Source of the DNA: Bacillota bacterium
Lineage (GTDB): Bacteria; Bacillota; Clostridia; Caldicoprobacterales; DTU083
DNA: 64,000 nucleotides
Reading direction: 5' to 3'
NCBI GenBank assembly: GCA_029549985.1
Contig: JAKPIB010000021.1
Location: 54,128 to 118,127 of the forward strand
Shown here: piece by piece, positions 56,428-64,000 of the stretch
Position numbering within the stretch: the stretch's first letter is position 1
Layout: every line of letters begins with the position of its first letter
Program-made: the position numbers and the translations under genes
The notes under the pieces: model-generated
Databases searched by the model: none
Seen by the model: only the letters and a program-made list of their open reading frames with translations
What the model was told of the DNA's origin: nothing

Positions 56428-57705
56428 TTAATCAATGCTCAAGACCGTCCCGATAAAGACCGGTAGGTTGGTTGCATTGTCGATGATCGCATATACAAAG
56501 GGCCTGTCAAGCCTGACATATTTAATTTCAAGCCCTGTGCTCTCATCACTCATGACTACCTTGGTGACTGCACCGGCCCTGGTGCCTAGCTCATCAACTG
56601 CGATAAAGGTCTTGTGAAATACTTCCTCACAATAGATATTGCCCCTGGTTGAATGCCCGAGTCTGCTGAAATCTGCCTTTCCTGCGTCAAAGGCGTCTGT
56701 CATTCCAAGCTCTTTCAGCGCATCATTCATTTTTATCTCGTACTCATAGCTGAACTTCGGCAAGTATGCGTTGACCTGGATTGCCTGGGAGTTTTTCACT
56801 GTGTTAAGGAAGCCTCCTCCGGTAAGCCCCTTTATATATTCATCAATGTCTATACCCTCATTGGGCAAGAGGGCTACAAAGCTGTAGTTGTTATTGTAAT
56901 ATGGTTTTATAAACCCAGTGGCCCTGCCGTCATCCAGATATAGATACTCCTCGGAATTCATGAACTCTGCGGTCTGCCTTGCTCCGCTTATACTCGTGAA
57001 CTCACCTTCGAAGATGAGGTTTTTGTTGTACACACTCTTCCACTCTGCATCGAACACTATAGCGTTGAGCAGGTACATTATATGATCTGCTTTTATCTCC
57101 TTCAGTATCTCATCTATCATGCCGTCCGTGTTTGCCTTGACCCAGTTGTTGATATCCTTGAGGGTGGCATTATCAAAGGGCGCCTTGTAAATGTCTGCGC
57201 TATAATAGTCAGCGTTCGTCTGAAGGAAATCCTTATTTACGTTCAAGCGTTCGCTGTCGTCCCGGAACCATATGGAATTGGCTATATTCAGCTTTGATTT
57301 CTTTTCGCTCGGCAGTCCCTTGACATAGGTGTAAAGATACCTGTTGAGCTCATCCAGCGGGATGTCTCCGCCCAAAACCCTATCCATCTGGTCCAGGGTA
57401 TCCTTGTCAGCCCCGTTTGCTGTCATAGCAAGCGCCAGCATTACCGACAGCGGGGAAACAAGGGAATTTTTCTCTGAATCAACTGACTTTTTGAAAAGCT
57501 CGATAGTAAAGTCTGCCGTGTTTTCTACAAACCTTTCGTCGATAGCCTTGCCTTCGACAGCCTGGGCCTTTATGCCCTTCATCAGATCGTCTGCCTTGAC
57601 TCCGGGTACTGAGCATGCGGTCATGCCTGCCGCCACGGCAACCAGCAGCACCATACTAAGCAGGGCTGCTATTATCCTTTTTTGCCTGCTCAAAAATTTC
57701 AACAA
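56428..57705 (-). CDS. Lipoprotein serpin (protease inhibitor) A
   Basis: Serpin-fold serine/cysteine protease inhibitor of 425 residues. A lipoprotein signal ends in GMTAC (Cys31), so it is anchored outside the membrane. The serpin core has NSLVSPLSVMLALAMTANGA, LNIANSIWFRDD and YLLNAIVFDAEWK. The reactive loop begins FIAVDELGTRAGAVTKVVM and ends before RLDRPFVYAIIDNATNLPVF. The hinge has Gly and Arg where good inhibitors have Ala and Glu, so inhibition is plausible but not certain. The scissile bond is near MSDEST. The start is TTG after AGGAGG. It lies 46 nt after its paralogue with no terminator between. Confidence 0.93.
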   Translation of the reverse strand: MLKFLSRQKRIIAALLSMVLLVAVAAGMTACSVPGVKADDLMKGIKAQAVEGKAIDERFVENTADFTIELFKKSVDSEKNSLVSPLSVMLALAMTANGADKDTLDQMDRVLGGDIPLDELNRYLYTYVKGLPSEKKSKLNIANSIWFRDDSERLNVNKDFLQTNADYYSADIYKAPFDNATLKDINNWVKANTDGMIDEILKEIKADHIMYLLNAIVFDAEWKSVYNKNLIFEGEFTSISGARQTAEFMNSEEYLYLDDGRATGFIKPYYNNNYSFVALLPNEGIDIDEYIKGLTGGGFLNTVKNSQAIQVNAYLPKFSYEYEIKMNDALKELGMTDAFDAGKADFSRLGHSTRGNIYCEEVFHKTFIAVDELGTRAGAVTKVVMSDESTGLEIKYVRLDRPFVYAIIDNATNLPVFIGTVLSID

Positions 57706-57751
57706 CTGACTTCCTCCTCACTTAAGTTCAGTCGCTGTTTTTAACACAGCA

Positions 57752-59029
57752 CTATTTTCCGGAAACCGGTTCCATCAAAACACCAATGAATATGGGCAGA
57801 TTGGTCGCATTATCCACTATTGCGTATACAAAAGGCCGGTTCAGTGTCACATAAACATTATTCGGGGCAGATGTAAGCTCCATGGTGACCTTCGTCACCG
57901 CCGCGGCCTTGGTGCCCTTATCATCTACTGAAATATAAGTCTTATGAAGCACCTCTCCTATATATAAGCCACCGCCGGCCATCATCCTGCTGAAATCTGC
58001 ATCATCTGGTGAAAATGCGTCATCCATCCCCATGTCGATCAAGGGTTCATTCATCACGATCTCATATTCGTAGGAGAATCTCGGCATTGATGCGATCACA
58101 TTGCCCGGCTCACGGTTTTCTATCATGCTGATAAAGTCGTCTCCTGAAAGGGAAGCGACAAACTCATTTAGCGACAGGCCTTCATCCGGCAGCAAGGCAA
58201 CAAAGCTATAATGGTCATCATGATACGGCTTGATGAAGCCGATCGCGTTGTCTGTCCTGATCAGACCGGTTTCCCTGGAATTCATGAAGTCCACTTTCAG
58301 GCTTTTGCCATCGACGGTCGTAAATGTACCTTCCTTTATATCGGATTTCTTGTAGGCATCCTTCCACTGGGCATCAAACACAACAGCATTGATCAGGTAC
58401 ATCATATCCTCGCTCTTTATCTTATCGAGTACCTTTTCGATCATACCGTCGGTGTTGACTTTCACCCAATTGTTAACATCCTTCAGGGTCTGGTCATCAA
58501 AGGGCGCCTTGTAGATGGCTGCATTATAGTAATCGGCGTTCCTTTGGAGAAAATCCCTGGAGATCTGCAGCTGCTCCTCATCCCTGTACCAAATGGAGTT
58601 GGCTATATTGAGCCTTGATTTCTTTATGCTTGGCAGTCCTTTGACATACGTATATAAATATTCGTTGAGCTCATCGAGCATAATGTCCCCACCGAGCACC
58701 TTCTCCATCTGGGCCAGGGTCTCATTGGCAGCTCCGTTGGCGGTCATCGAGAGGGCAAGCATCACTGACAGCGGGGATACCAGGGAGTTCTTCTTTTTAT
58801 CGTATGTCCTTTTGAAAAGCTCGAATGAAAAGTCAGCAACGCTGTCTACGAATTTATCGTCGGTCTCCTTGCCGCTTACTCCCTGCGACTGCACCTCCTT
58901 TGAAAGGTCCTGGGCTTGAATAGCGGGTACACGGGAGCAGCCTATCAGTCCGGTTAAAGCACAAGTTCCCAGCAGCAGCATCAACAGCACTGCCGTTCTG
59001 AAATGCCTGGTAAGCTTGCCTTTGTTCAT
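57752..59029 (-). CDS. Lipoprotein serpin (protease inhibitor) B
   Basis: Paralogue of the neighbouring serpin, also 425 residues and collinear throughout. The lipobox is LIGC (Cys31). Core motifs are NSLVSPLSVMLALSMTANGA, LNIANSIWYRDE and YLINAVVFDAQWK. The loop runs YISVDDKGTKAAAVTKVTM, then ELTSAPNN, to LNRPFVYAIVDNATNLPIF. Its hinge (GTKAAAVT) is closer to the inhibitory consensus than that of copy A, and the bait residues differ completely. The ATG has AGGAGG eight bases upstream. The pair is a tandem duplication that has diverged, probably to cover two protease types. Confidence 0.94.
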   Translation of the reverse strand: MNKGKLTRHFRTAVLLMLLLGTCALTGLIGCSRVPAIQAQDLSKEVQSQGVSGKETDDKFVDSVADFSFELFKRTYDKKKNSLVSPLSVMLALSMTANGAANETLAQMEKVLGGDIMLDELNEYLYTYVKGLPSIKKSRLNIANSIWYRDEEQLQISRDFLQRNADYYNAAIYKAPFDDQTLKDVNNWVKVNTDGMIEKVLDKIKSEDMMYLINAVVFDAQWKDAYKKSDIKEGTFTTVDGKSLKVDFMNSRETGLIRTDNAIGFIKPYHDDHYSFVALLPDEGLSLNEFVASLSGDDFISMIENREPGNVIASMPRFSYEYEIVMNEPLIDMGMDDAFSPDDADFSRMMAGGGLYIGEVLHKTYISVDDKGTKAAAVTKVTMELTSAPNNVYVTLNRPFVYAIVDNATNLPIFIGVLMEPVSGK

Positions 59030-59137
59030 TGACTTAACCTCCTGTTATATAAAATGGGCAATTTGACATAGGCTACTTTCATTCAGTTTAAACGCAAAAC
59101 GCCCGGTAAAGTTCCGCCCGTGTACAAATATTGCACC

Positions 59138-59554
59138 TTATTTCCAAAGCATAAGGAAGGTGCCTGCTGTTATAAGCGCGCCTGCTATCAGGGTTTTTGC
59201 CGTCACCTGTTCACCCAGCAGTACAAAGGACAGTATCAGGGTAAGCACGATGCTGGACTTGTCTATAGGTGCGACCTGGGATACATCGCCTTCGGATATG
59301 GCCTTGTAGTAGAAAAGCCAAGACAGCCCCGTGGCCAAACCTGACAGGATCAGGAACAGCCAGTTCTGCCTGGTCAGATCCTTGAGCCCCTTGTGGGCTC
59401 CTGTAGAGAATACTATAGCCCATGCCAGGAGGATTATCACGACTGTCCTTATCGCTGTAGCCAGATTCGAGTTGACACCTTTGATACCCATTTTTGCAAG
59501 GATCGACGTCAAGGCAGCAAAGACCGCCGCCAGCACTGCATATAACCGCCACAT
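59138..59554 (-). CDS. Half-size EamA family transporter
   Basis: A 138-residue protein with four or five membrane helices and a single EamA domain: WRLYAVLAAVFAALTSILAKM at the start, LSGLATGLSWLFYYKAISEG in the middle and SFVLLGEQVTAKTLIAGALI near the end. Full EamA permeases have two such domains, so this must dimerise. Substrates in the family are small metabolites; this one is unknown. The ATG has GGAGG eight bases upstream. It lies 24 nt after gpmA. Confidence 0.88.
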   Translation of the reverse strand: MWRLYAVLAAVFAALTSILAKMGIKGVNSNLATAIRTVVIILLAWAIVFSTGAHKGLKDLTRQNWLFLILSGLATGLSWLFYYKAISEGDVSQVAPIDKSSIVLTLILSFVLLGEQVTAKTLIAGALITAGTFLMLWK

Positions 59555-59578
59555 GTCAATAACCTCCATCATCAATAT

Positions 59579-60286
59579 TCAAGCATCTAGGTTCTCCCAG
59601 GTCAGGTAATATTTTTTCAGGGGCCTGAGCCCATCGTCTAGTTCATAAACAAGCGGTACGCCTGTAGGTATATTATATCCCACGATATCCTTGTCAGATA
59701 TGTTGTCAAGATGCTTGACCAGCGCCCTCAGGCTGTTGCCGTGGGCAACGATCAGGACCCTCCTGCCCTCCTTTATCCGGGGAACTATCTCCTCTTCCCA
59801 ATAGGGCAGGAACCTCTCTGTTGTCTGCTTGAGCGACTCGGCCAGGGGTAGGTCATCTTTGCTTACATTTAAATATCTGACGTCATTTCCGGCGTGCCTG
59901 GGATCGTCTTCAGTCAAGGGTGGGGGAACGACATCATAGCTCCTCCTCCAGATCAATACTTGCTCATCGCCGTACCTGTCCACAGTCTCAGCCTTGTTTA
60001 GTCCTTGGAGCGCGCCATAATGCCGCTCATTCAAGCGCCATGACTTATATACGGGTATCCAGTGCAGGTCGAGCACATCCAGGACATGCCAGAGGGTCTT
60101 GATCGCTCTTTTGAGTACAGAGGTATAGGCCAAATCGAAGGTAAAGCCCTTGTCACGAAGTAACCTGCCGGCCTCGATGGCTTCCCGTACCCCCTTATCC
60201 GACAGATCCACATCCGTCCAGCCGGTAAACCGGTTTTCCAGGTTCCATTCGCTTTCTCCATGTCTCATAAGCACAAGCTTGAACAT
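59579..60286 (-). CDS. gpmA: 2,3-bisphosphoglycerate-dependent phosphoglycerate mutase
   Basis: Glycolytic enzyme interconverting 3- and 2-phosphoglycerate. The phosphohistidine motif [20 protein letters not shown] opens the protein. [39 protein letters not shown] and [17 protein letters not shown] follow, all diagnostic of dPGM. The length is 235 residues. The ATG at 60286 has GGAG nine bases upstream; the ATG three codons earlier is too close to it but has AGGA at six. Many Clostridia rely on the cofactor-independent enzyme, so this copy may be extra. Confidence 0.95.
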   Translation of the reverse strand: MFKLVLMRHGESEWNLENRFTGWTDVDLSDKGVREAIEAGRLLRDKGFTFDLAYTSVLKRAIKTLWHVLDVLDLHWIPVYKSWRLNERHYGALQGLNKAETVDRYGDEQVLIWRRSYDVVPPPLTEDDPRHAGNDVRYLNVSKDDLPLAESLKQTTERFLPYWEEEIVPRIKEGRRVLIVAHGNSLRALVKHLDNISDKDIVGYNIPTGVPLVYELDDGLRPLKKYYLTWENLDA

Positions 60287-60343
60287 ATTGACCATCTCCG
60301 TTCCTTGCTATGCCTTCCTGGAGTTTTTATACCCTGATTGATG

Positions 60344-60859
60344 TCAAATAAACGTTGCAATTTCCTCAATAGGCTTACGCTTCGGAGCCTGAGGTTCACT
60401 CACGGGATAGCCCAGGGGTATTATCGCAACCGGACGCATATCCTTTTTAAGTCCAAGCAGCTCTCTCAAATTTTCTTCGTTAAATGCGCCAACCCAGCAG
60501 CCTCCCAGGCCGAGATCCTTTGCACAGAGCAAAATATTCTGGACGGCCGCTGCAGTATCCTGGATGCAGTACAGGTTGCGTCCTCTCTCTCCGTAGCGCC
60601 TCTCAGACTCAGGTATATTTGCGCATACTACAATAGCAACAGGAGCTTCGATAAACCAGCTTGCTGGATATGCCTTTTTATGTATCTGATCCAGAAGGTC
60701 CTTGTTTTTTATCACATAGAAGTGCCAGGGCTGGCAGTTGCCGCCGCTGGGTGCAAAGCGGGCAGCGTCCAGGAGCTCCAGTATAAGGTCGTCCGGTACT
60801 TCCCTGTCTTTAAAGCCTCTTATACACCTTCTCGTTCTCACAAGCTCTCTGAATTCCAT
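60344..60859 (-). CDS. Nitroreductase family protein
   Basis: FMN-dependent nitroreductase-fold oxidoreductase of 171 residues. Recognisable parts are RTRRCIRGFKDREVPDDLI, ARFAPSGGNCQPWHFYVIKN, the flavin-binding DTAAAVQNILLCAKDLGLGGCW, and IIPLGYPVSE near the end. Natural substrates are not known. The ATG has AAGGAG ten bases upstream. It is divergent from the isocitrate dehydrogenase gene, and the 200-nt gap between them must hold both promoters; I can place only the plus-strand one. Confidence 0.9.
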   Translation of the reverse strand: MEFRELVRTRRCIRGFKDREVPDDLILELLDAARFAPSGGNCQPWHFYVIKNKDLLDQIHKKAYPASWFIEAPVAIVVCANIPESERRYGERGRNLYCIQDTAAAVQNILLCAKDLGLGGCWVGAFNEENLRELLGLKKDMRPVAIIPLGYPVSEPQAPKRKPIEEIATFI

Positions 60860-60978
60860 TTGGCATCCACTCCTTGCAAAGCATTTTTTCCTCTCCCCCT
60901 CCGGCTATGGAGGGAGGATCTATGTTCACATTTATTCTAGCATGTGTGGAAAGAATTGCAAATGTCAGTTACAAGTAT

Positions 60979-61007
60979 TTGTCTTCGGAGCGTTTATATA
61001 ATATAAT
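60979..61007 (+). promoter_or_regulatory. Promoter of the isocitrate dehydrogenase gene
   Basis: TTGTCT (60979-60984) and a perfect TATAAT (61002-61007) are 17 bp apart, about 50 nt before the start codon. Confidence 0.65.
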
Positions 61008-61057
61008 ATGCCAAAGGATCCTAGCCTTAAGGAAATATGCTTTGGGAGGTTACATTA

Positions 61058-62260
61058 GTGAATAACGCGGAAGCAATAGAAAGAGCCAAGGAGCACCTGG
61101 GAAAGCTGCTGGAGCAGCAGTTTGCCCGGATCGAAAAAATGAAATCGGAGACAGAGTTTATCGATTACATCAAGCTAAGCCCCATCATCATAGGCATTGC
61201 GGGCGGAGATGGCATAGGTCCTTTCATCACCGCCCAGGCGCAAAGGGTAATGGAGTTCCTATTGAAGGATGAGGTCGAAAAAGGCAAGGTCGCGTTCAAG
61301 GTCATAGACGGACTTACCATCGAAAACAGGGCCAAGCATATGAAGGCAATCCCTGATGATGTTTTGGCAGAGCTTAAAAAATGCCATGTGATACTAAAGG
61401 GCCCGACAACCACGCCAAGGGCAGGAGATCCCTGGCCTAATATTGAAAGCGCCAATGTAGCCATGCGCAAGGAGCTTGACCTGTTTGCCAATGTAAGGCC
61501 TGTCAGGGTCCCGGAGCAGGGCATAGACTGGGTCTTCTTCAGGGAAAACACCGAAGGTGCTTATGCCCTGGGCAGCAACGGGATCCATGTGAATGACGAC
61601 TTATCCCTTGATTTCACCGTTACCACCCAGGAGGGATCCTACCGCATCATAAAGGCAGCCTTTGACTATGCCAGCCGGACCGGGATCAACAAGGTAACGG
61701 TCGTTACAAAGGCCAATGTTGTGAAAACTACTGACGGTAAATTTCTTGACGTTGCCAGGCAGGTCGCCAGAGAATACCCTGAGGTTGAATGGGACGACTG
61801 GTACATAGACATAATGACTGCCAAGCTCATTGACCCGAAGCGGCGTACCCAGTTCAGGGTCATGGTCCTCCCCAACCTGTATGGCGATATCCTGACCGAC
61901 GAGGCCGCGGAATTCCAGGGCGGAGTAGGTACGGCGGGGAGCGCAAACATAGGCAATCGCTACGCCATGTTCGAAGCCATCCATGGTTCTGCCCCAAGAA
62001 TGGTCGAAGAAGGCCGGGGCAAGTATGCCGACCCGAGCAGCATGATCCGGGCCGCAGCAATGCTGATGGAGCACATCGGCTACGTGGATAAGGCTAAAAT
62101 GCTCCAAATGGCCCTTGATATATGCGGCCAATATGAAAAGAAACTGGTCATCACCGGCCGTGATACCGGTGCAACCAGTTCCGAGTTTACCGATTATCTC
62201 ATGGAAACCTTGTCTGACGACGGGCTAACACAGAAATGGAGAAGCTTATCTGCCAGGTAA
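61058..62260 (+). CDS. Isocitrate/isopropylmalate family dehydrogenase
   Basis: Beta-decarboxylating dehydrogenase of 400 residues, probably NAD-dependent isocitrate dehydrogenase. It has a helical N-terminal extension of about 40 residues, then IIGIAGGDGIGPFITAQAQR, KGPTTTPRAGDPWPNIESAN, RPVRVPEQGIDWVFFRENTE, and the family signature LYGDILTDEAAEFQGGVGT. HGSAPRMVEEGRGKYADPSS forms the cofactor region. A homoisocitrate or isopropylmalate role cannot be excluded. The start is a GTG eight bases after GGGAGG; the ATG seven codons upstream precedes that site. It converges on the GH5 gene with only 4 nt between stop codons. Confidence 0.9.
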   Translation: MNNAEAIERAKEHLGKLLEQQFARIEKMKSETEFIDYIKLSPIIIGIAGGDGIGPFITAQAQRVMEFLLKDEVEKGKVAFKVIDGLTIENRAKHMKAIPDDVLAELKKCHVILKGPTTTPRAGDPWPNIESANVAMRKELDLFANVRPVRVPEQGIDWVFFRENTEGAYALGSNGIHVNDDLSLDFTVTTQEGSYRIIKAAFDYASRTGINKVTVVTKANVVKTTDGKFLDVARQVAREYPEVEWDDWYIDIMTAKLIDPKRRTQFRVMVLPNLYGDILTDEAAEFQGGVGTAGSANIGNRYAMFEAIHGSAPRMVEEGRGKYADPSSMIRAAAMLMEHIGYVDKAKMLQMALDICGQYEKKLVITGRDTGATSSEFTDYLMETLSDDGLTQKWRSLSAR

Positions 62261-62264
62261 AGCA

Positions 62265-63269
62265 TTATGCCTGGTCCTCGTCCACCCTGTTTGCAAGCAG
62301 TAGGTCGAGCAGCCCTCTGTCAACCTTAAAGCCCTTGTAGTCCTCATATTCGGTGCCGGGACGCCCATGCTCGACAATGCCGAAGGCACCCTTGAAATTC
62401 CAAAGGGAGTAGCCCCACCGAAATTCCTTGTAGAGGCTTAGGAGGTCTTCAAACCACCTGAGTGCAACATCATTGGGAGTCTTGTTGTAGCATCCGAATT
62501 CACCGATATGCACCCTGACTCCCCTCTGCTCCACCTCAAGCCATGGCTGATAGTACTCTCTCAGGACTTCCTTGTTCCATACCCTGTCATGCCACTTGAG
62601 CCCGGGGTATACCGGTTCAGGTATATCTCCCAGCCATTCGCACCACTCCGCTTTATAGTGGCTGAGTGCCATAGGCTGGTATCCCCTCCCGCTATGTATC
62701 ACATCCAGGTCTGCCAGCTCGGGCATGGCAATATTTCCGCCGCCAAGGCCGTCTATCACTATTTCCCTGTCAGGATCTATAGCCCGGATCGCCTTAACCG
62801 TCCTTCGGACCAGATCTGCATGGTTTTCTCTGGTCAGGCCATATTCTCCGATATTGGCAGGCTCATTGACCAAATCGAAGCTCAACTGGCTGCTTGGCAC
62901 TTCCTTATACCGCCTTGCAAACAGCTCCCATATAAATATGAATCCGTCCTGAGCCACCTTATCTGTCCACAGGTTGTCCCTTTCCAGGTCATTGCGGTTT
63001 ATACAGTAGCCCGGAGCCCTGTGGAGGTTTAGGCACATATGTATGCCGCGTTCACTGCACGCCTTGAGGTATGAGTCGATGTAATTGAATACATCCTCAT
63101 TCGGGTGGAAATAATCAAAATCCCTGGTCCAATAGCGGTAATCGGTCGGCACTCTGACGAAGTTGAAGCCCGTTTCAGCCAGAAAATCAAGCTCTCTTTC
63201 GTTTACAGGCTCAGGATCGTCTCCGTGCCAGACAAACATCCACAGGAAGTTGAAACCATACTTGACCAT
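62265..63269 (-). CDS. GH5 family glycoside hydrolase, cytoplasmic
   Basis: A 334-residue (beta/alpha)8 glycosidase of the cellulase family GH5. The acid/base Glu is in SFDLVNEPANIG (Glu136) and the nucleophile in VHIGEFGCYNK (Glu257). Other barrel motifs are FNFVRVPTDYRYW, CLNLHRAPGYC and GYSLWNFKGAFGIVEHGRPG. There is no signal peptide, so it should act on imported oligosaccharides such as cello- or manno-oligomers, not on polymer. The ATG of MVKYGFNF has AGGAGG seven bases upstream. It follows a cupin gene by 29 nt and is probably cotranscribed with it. Confidence 0.92.
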   Translation of the reverse strand: MVKYGFNFLWMFVWHGDDPEPVNERELDFLAETGFNFVRVPTDYRYWTRDFDYFHPNEDVFNYIDSYLKACSERGIHMCLNLHRAPGYCINRNDLERDNLWTDKVAQDGFIFIWELFARRYKEVPSSQLSFDLVNEPANIGEYGLTRENHADLVRRTVKAIRAIDPDREIVIDGLGGGNIAMPELADLDVIHSGRGYQPMALSHYKAEWCEWLGDIPEPVYPGLKWHDRVWNKEVLREYYQPWLEVEQRGVRVHIGEFGCYNKTPNDVALRWFEDLLSLYKEFRWGYSLWNFKGAFGIVEHGRPGTEYEDYKGFKVDRGLLDLLLANRVDEDQA

Positions 63270-63298
63270 GACAAAGCCTCCTAATATAATTTGTATTT

Positions 63299-63613
63299 TC
63301 ACCTGGCCTGGCTGCACCACAGGGTTATAAGTATATCAGTCTTATCCGAAGAAAGCTTTAGGCTTTCGCCAGGCTCAACTATTATAACACTGCCCCTTTT
63401 TACGGCCAGTACTTCATCATTGTACTTAAGCAGGCCGCATCCCTCCAGAACAACAAATATCTCACGCGCTGCGGACTTGCCTGTTCTGCCGATCTCCTCA
63501 TTCTCAAAGGATATATCCAGATCTCCGTAATAAAGGAATGTTTCATTGGCTGTATTTTTAAACAAACCTTTTCTCCAGTTTGAGTCCAGTTCATTGATGT
63601 CAAGCAGTTTCAT
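63299..63613 (-). CDS. Small cupin-like protein
   Basis: A 104-residue single-domain cupin-like protein. The beta-barrel core is REIFVVLEGCGLLKYNDEV and LAVKRGSVIIVEPGESLKL. The usual metal-binding His pair of motif 1 is missing, so it may bind a sugar or be structural rather than catalytic. The ATG of MKLLDINELD has AAGGGG six bases upstream. It is the first gene of a cupin-GH5 pair with its own promoter, just downstream of an rRNA operon. Confidence 0.78.
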   Translation of the reverse strand: MKLLDINELDSNWRKGLFKNTANETFLYYGDLDISFENEEIGRTGKSAAREIFVVLEGCGLLKYNDEVLAVKRGSVIIVEPGESLKLSSDKTDILITLWCSQAR

Positions 63614-63645
63614 GATGTGCCCCTTTTTGTGTGTGATATACATTG

Positions 63646-63674
63646 ATTATATCATCCAGAAGGGCAAACATGAA
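63646..63674 (-). promoter_or_regulatory. Probable promoter of cupin-GH5
   Basis: TTCATG (63669-63674) and a perfect TATAAT (63646-63651) are 17 bp apart on the minus strand, 33 nt before the cupin ATG. The stretch 63675-63860 shows nothing else I can name. Confidence 0.5.
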
Positions 63675-63860
63675 ACATTTTATTGACACTCTCCCGTCGG
63701 GTTTTACAGTATCTAACCTGTCCAGTATAGTATTCTCTTCATCTAGCACCGCTAGAAACTGTCCGGGCGTAAGTGAAAGAGGAAATTTGCCTACGGCATA
63801 AGCTGAGATTCATCGCTTCTTGTCATGATATCGAAGCAACGATGTGACAGTAAAAATATA

Positions 63861-63900
63861 ACAAAAAACACCCAGCACTAAGAGTGCTGAGTGTTTTTTT
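63861..63900 (-). terminator. Terminator of the rRNA operon
   Basis: A broken hairpin (AACAC and AGCACT paired with AGTGCT and GTGTT) flanked by A and T runs lies immediately after the 5S rRNA 3' end. Confidence 0.85.
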
Positions 63901-63902
63901 GA

Positions 63903-64000
<98 letters not shown>

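Noticed and set aside
59100..59120. Repeated CGCCCG motif upstream of serpin B
   Set aside because: Two direct copies nine bases apart with no stem, T run or known operator; it is too short to interpret.
61601..62131. 176-codon minus-strand frame inside the isocitrate dehydrogenase gene
   Set aside because: It covers the active-site region of a clear dehydrogenase and has no independent support.

Overview
The window looks like a chromosome segment of a spore-forming, low-to-moderate G+C Firmicute of class Clostridia. The support is gpr, spoIIP, yqfC/yqfD and a CotF-type coat protein (sporulation), HrcA with a perfect CIRCE element, pyruvate phosphate dikinase, and L-arabinose, acetyl-ester and beta-glucan enzymes typical of plant-polysaccharide fermenters. 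I cannot name the genus from sequence alone. Most genes lie on the minus strand, have strong AGGAGG-type ribosome binding sites, and many start with GTG or TTG.

Bases 1-39000 are the conserved Firmicute housekeeping neighbourhood. Read along the minus strand, the right-hand end comes first: holA (delta subunit), then the oppositely oriented rpsT, gpr-spoIIP, lepA-hemW, hrcA-grpE-dnaK-dnaJ-prmA-rsmE-mtaB-HIT, rpsU, a secreted endonuclease/phosphatase-like protein, nfeD-floA-hypothetical, yqfC-yqfD-phoH-pgpH-ybeY-dgkA/PAP2-cdd-era-yqzL-recO, ppdK, araB-araA, and dgt-like-dnaG-rpoD. This joins protein folding, ribosome maturation, tRNA/rRNA modification, c-di-AMP turnover, membrane-domain organisation, replication priming and the main sigma factor. 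An L-arabinose operon and PPDK are inserted between recO and dnaG.

Bases 39000-46000 hold an orphan sugar-type binding lipoprotein, dut, a two-TM hypothetical, lspA, a Fur-family regulator and an ACT-hom-lysC operon for the aspartate pathway. From 46000 to 63600 the content is accessory: a sugar isomerase/oxidoreductase pair, a polyglutamine CotF-like coat protein, a CE6-like esterase, a MacB/FtsX-type exporter, a small patch resembling toxin-immunity or resistance cargo (VOC protein, 37-residue zinc ribbon, Imm5-like protein, CPBP-like membrane protein, nucleotidyltransferase), two tandem lipoprotein serpins, half-size EamA protein, gpmA, nitroreductase, isocitrate dehydrogenase, cytoplasmic GH5 glycosidase and a cupin. 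The window ends inside a 5S rRNA gene, so an rRNA operon lies just beyond it.

No CRISPR array, transposase, integrase, prophage or tRNA was seen. Three short genes were found by hand: yqzL, rpsU and the zinc ribbon. The least ordinary items are the tandem serpins with different bait loops, the DgkA-PAP2 fusion with an altered kinase motif, a short reading frame behind rpsU that crosses a -1 slippery heptamer, and the zinc-ribbon/VOC overlap.
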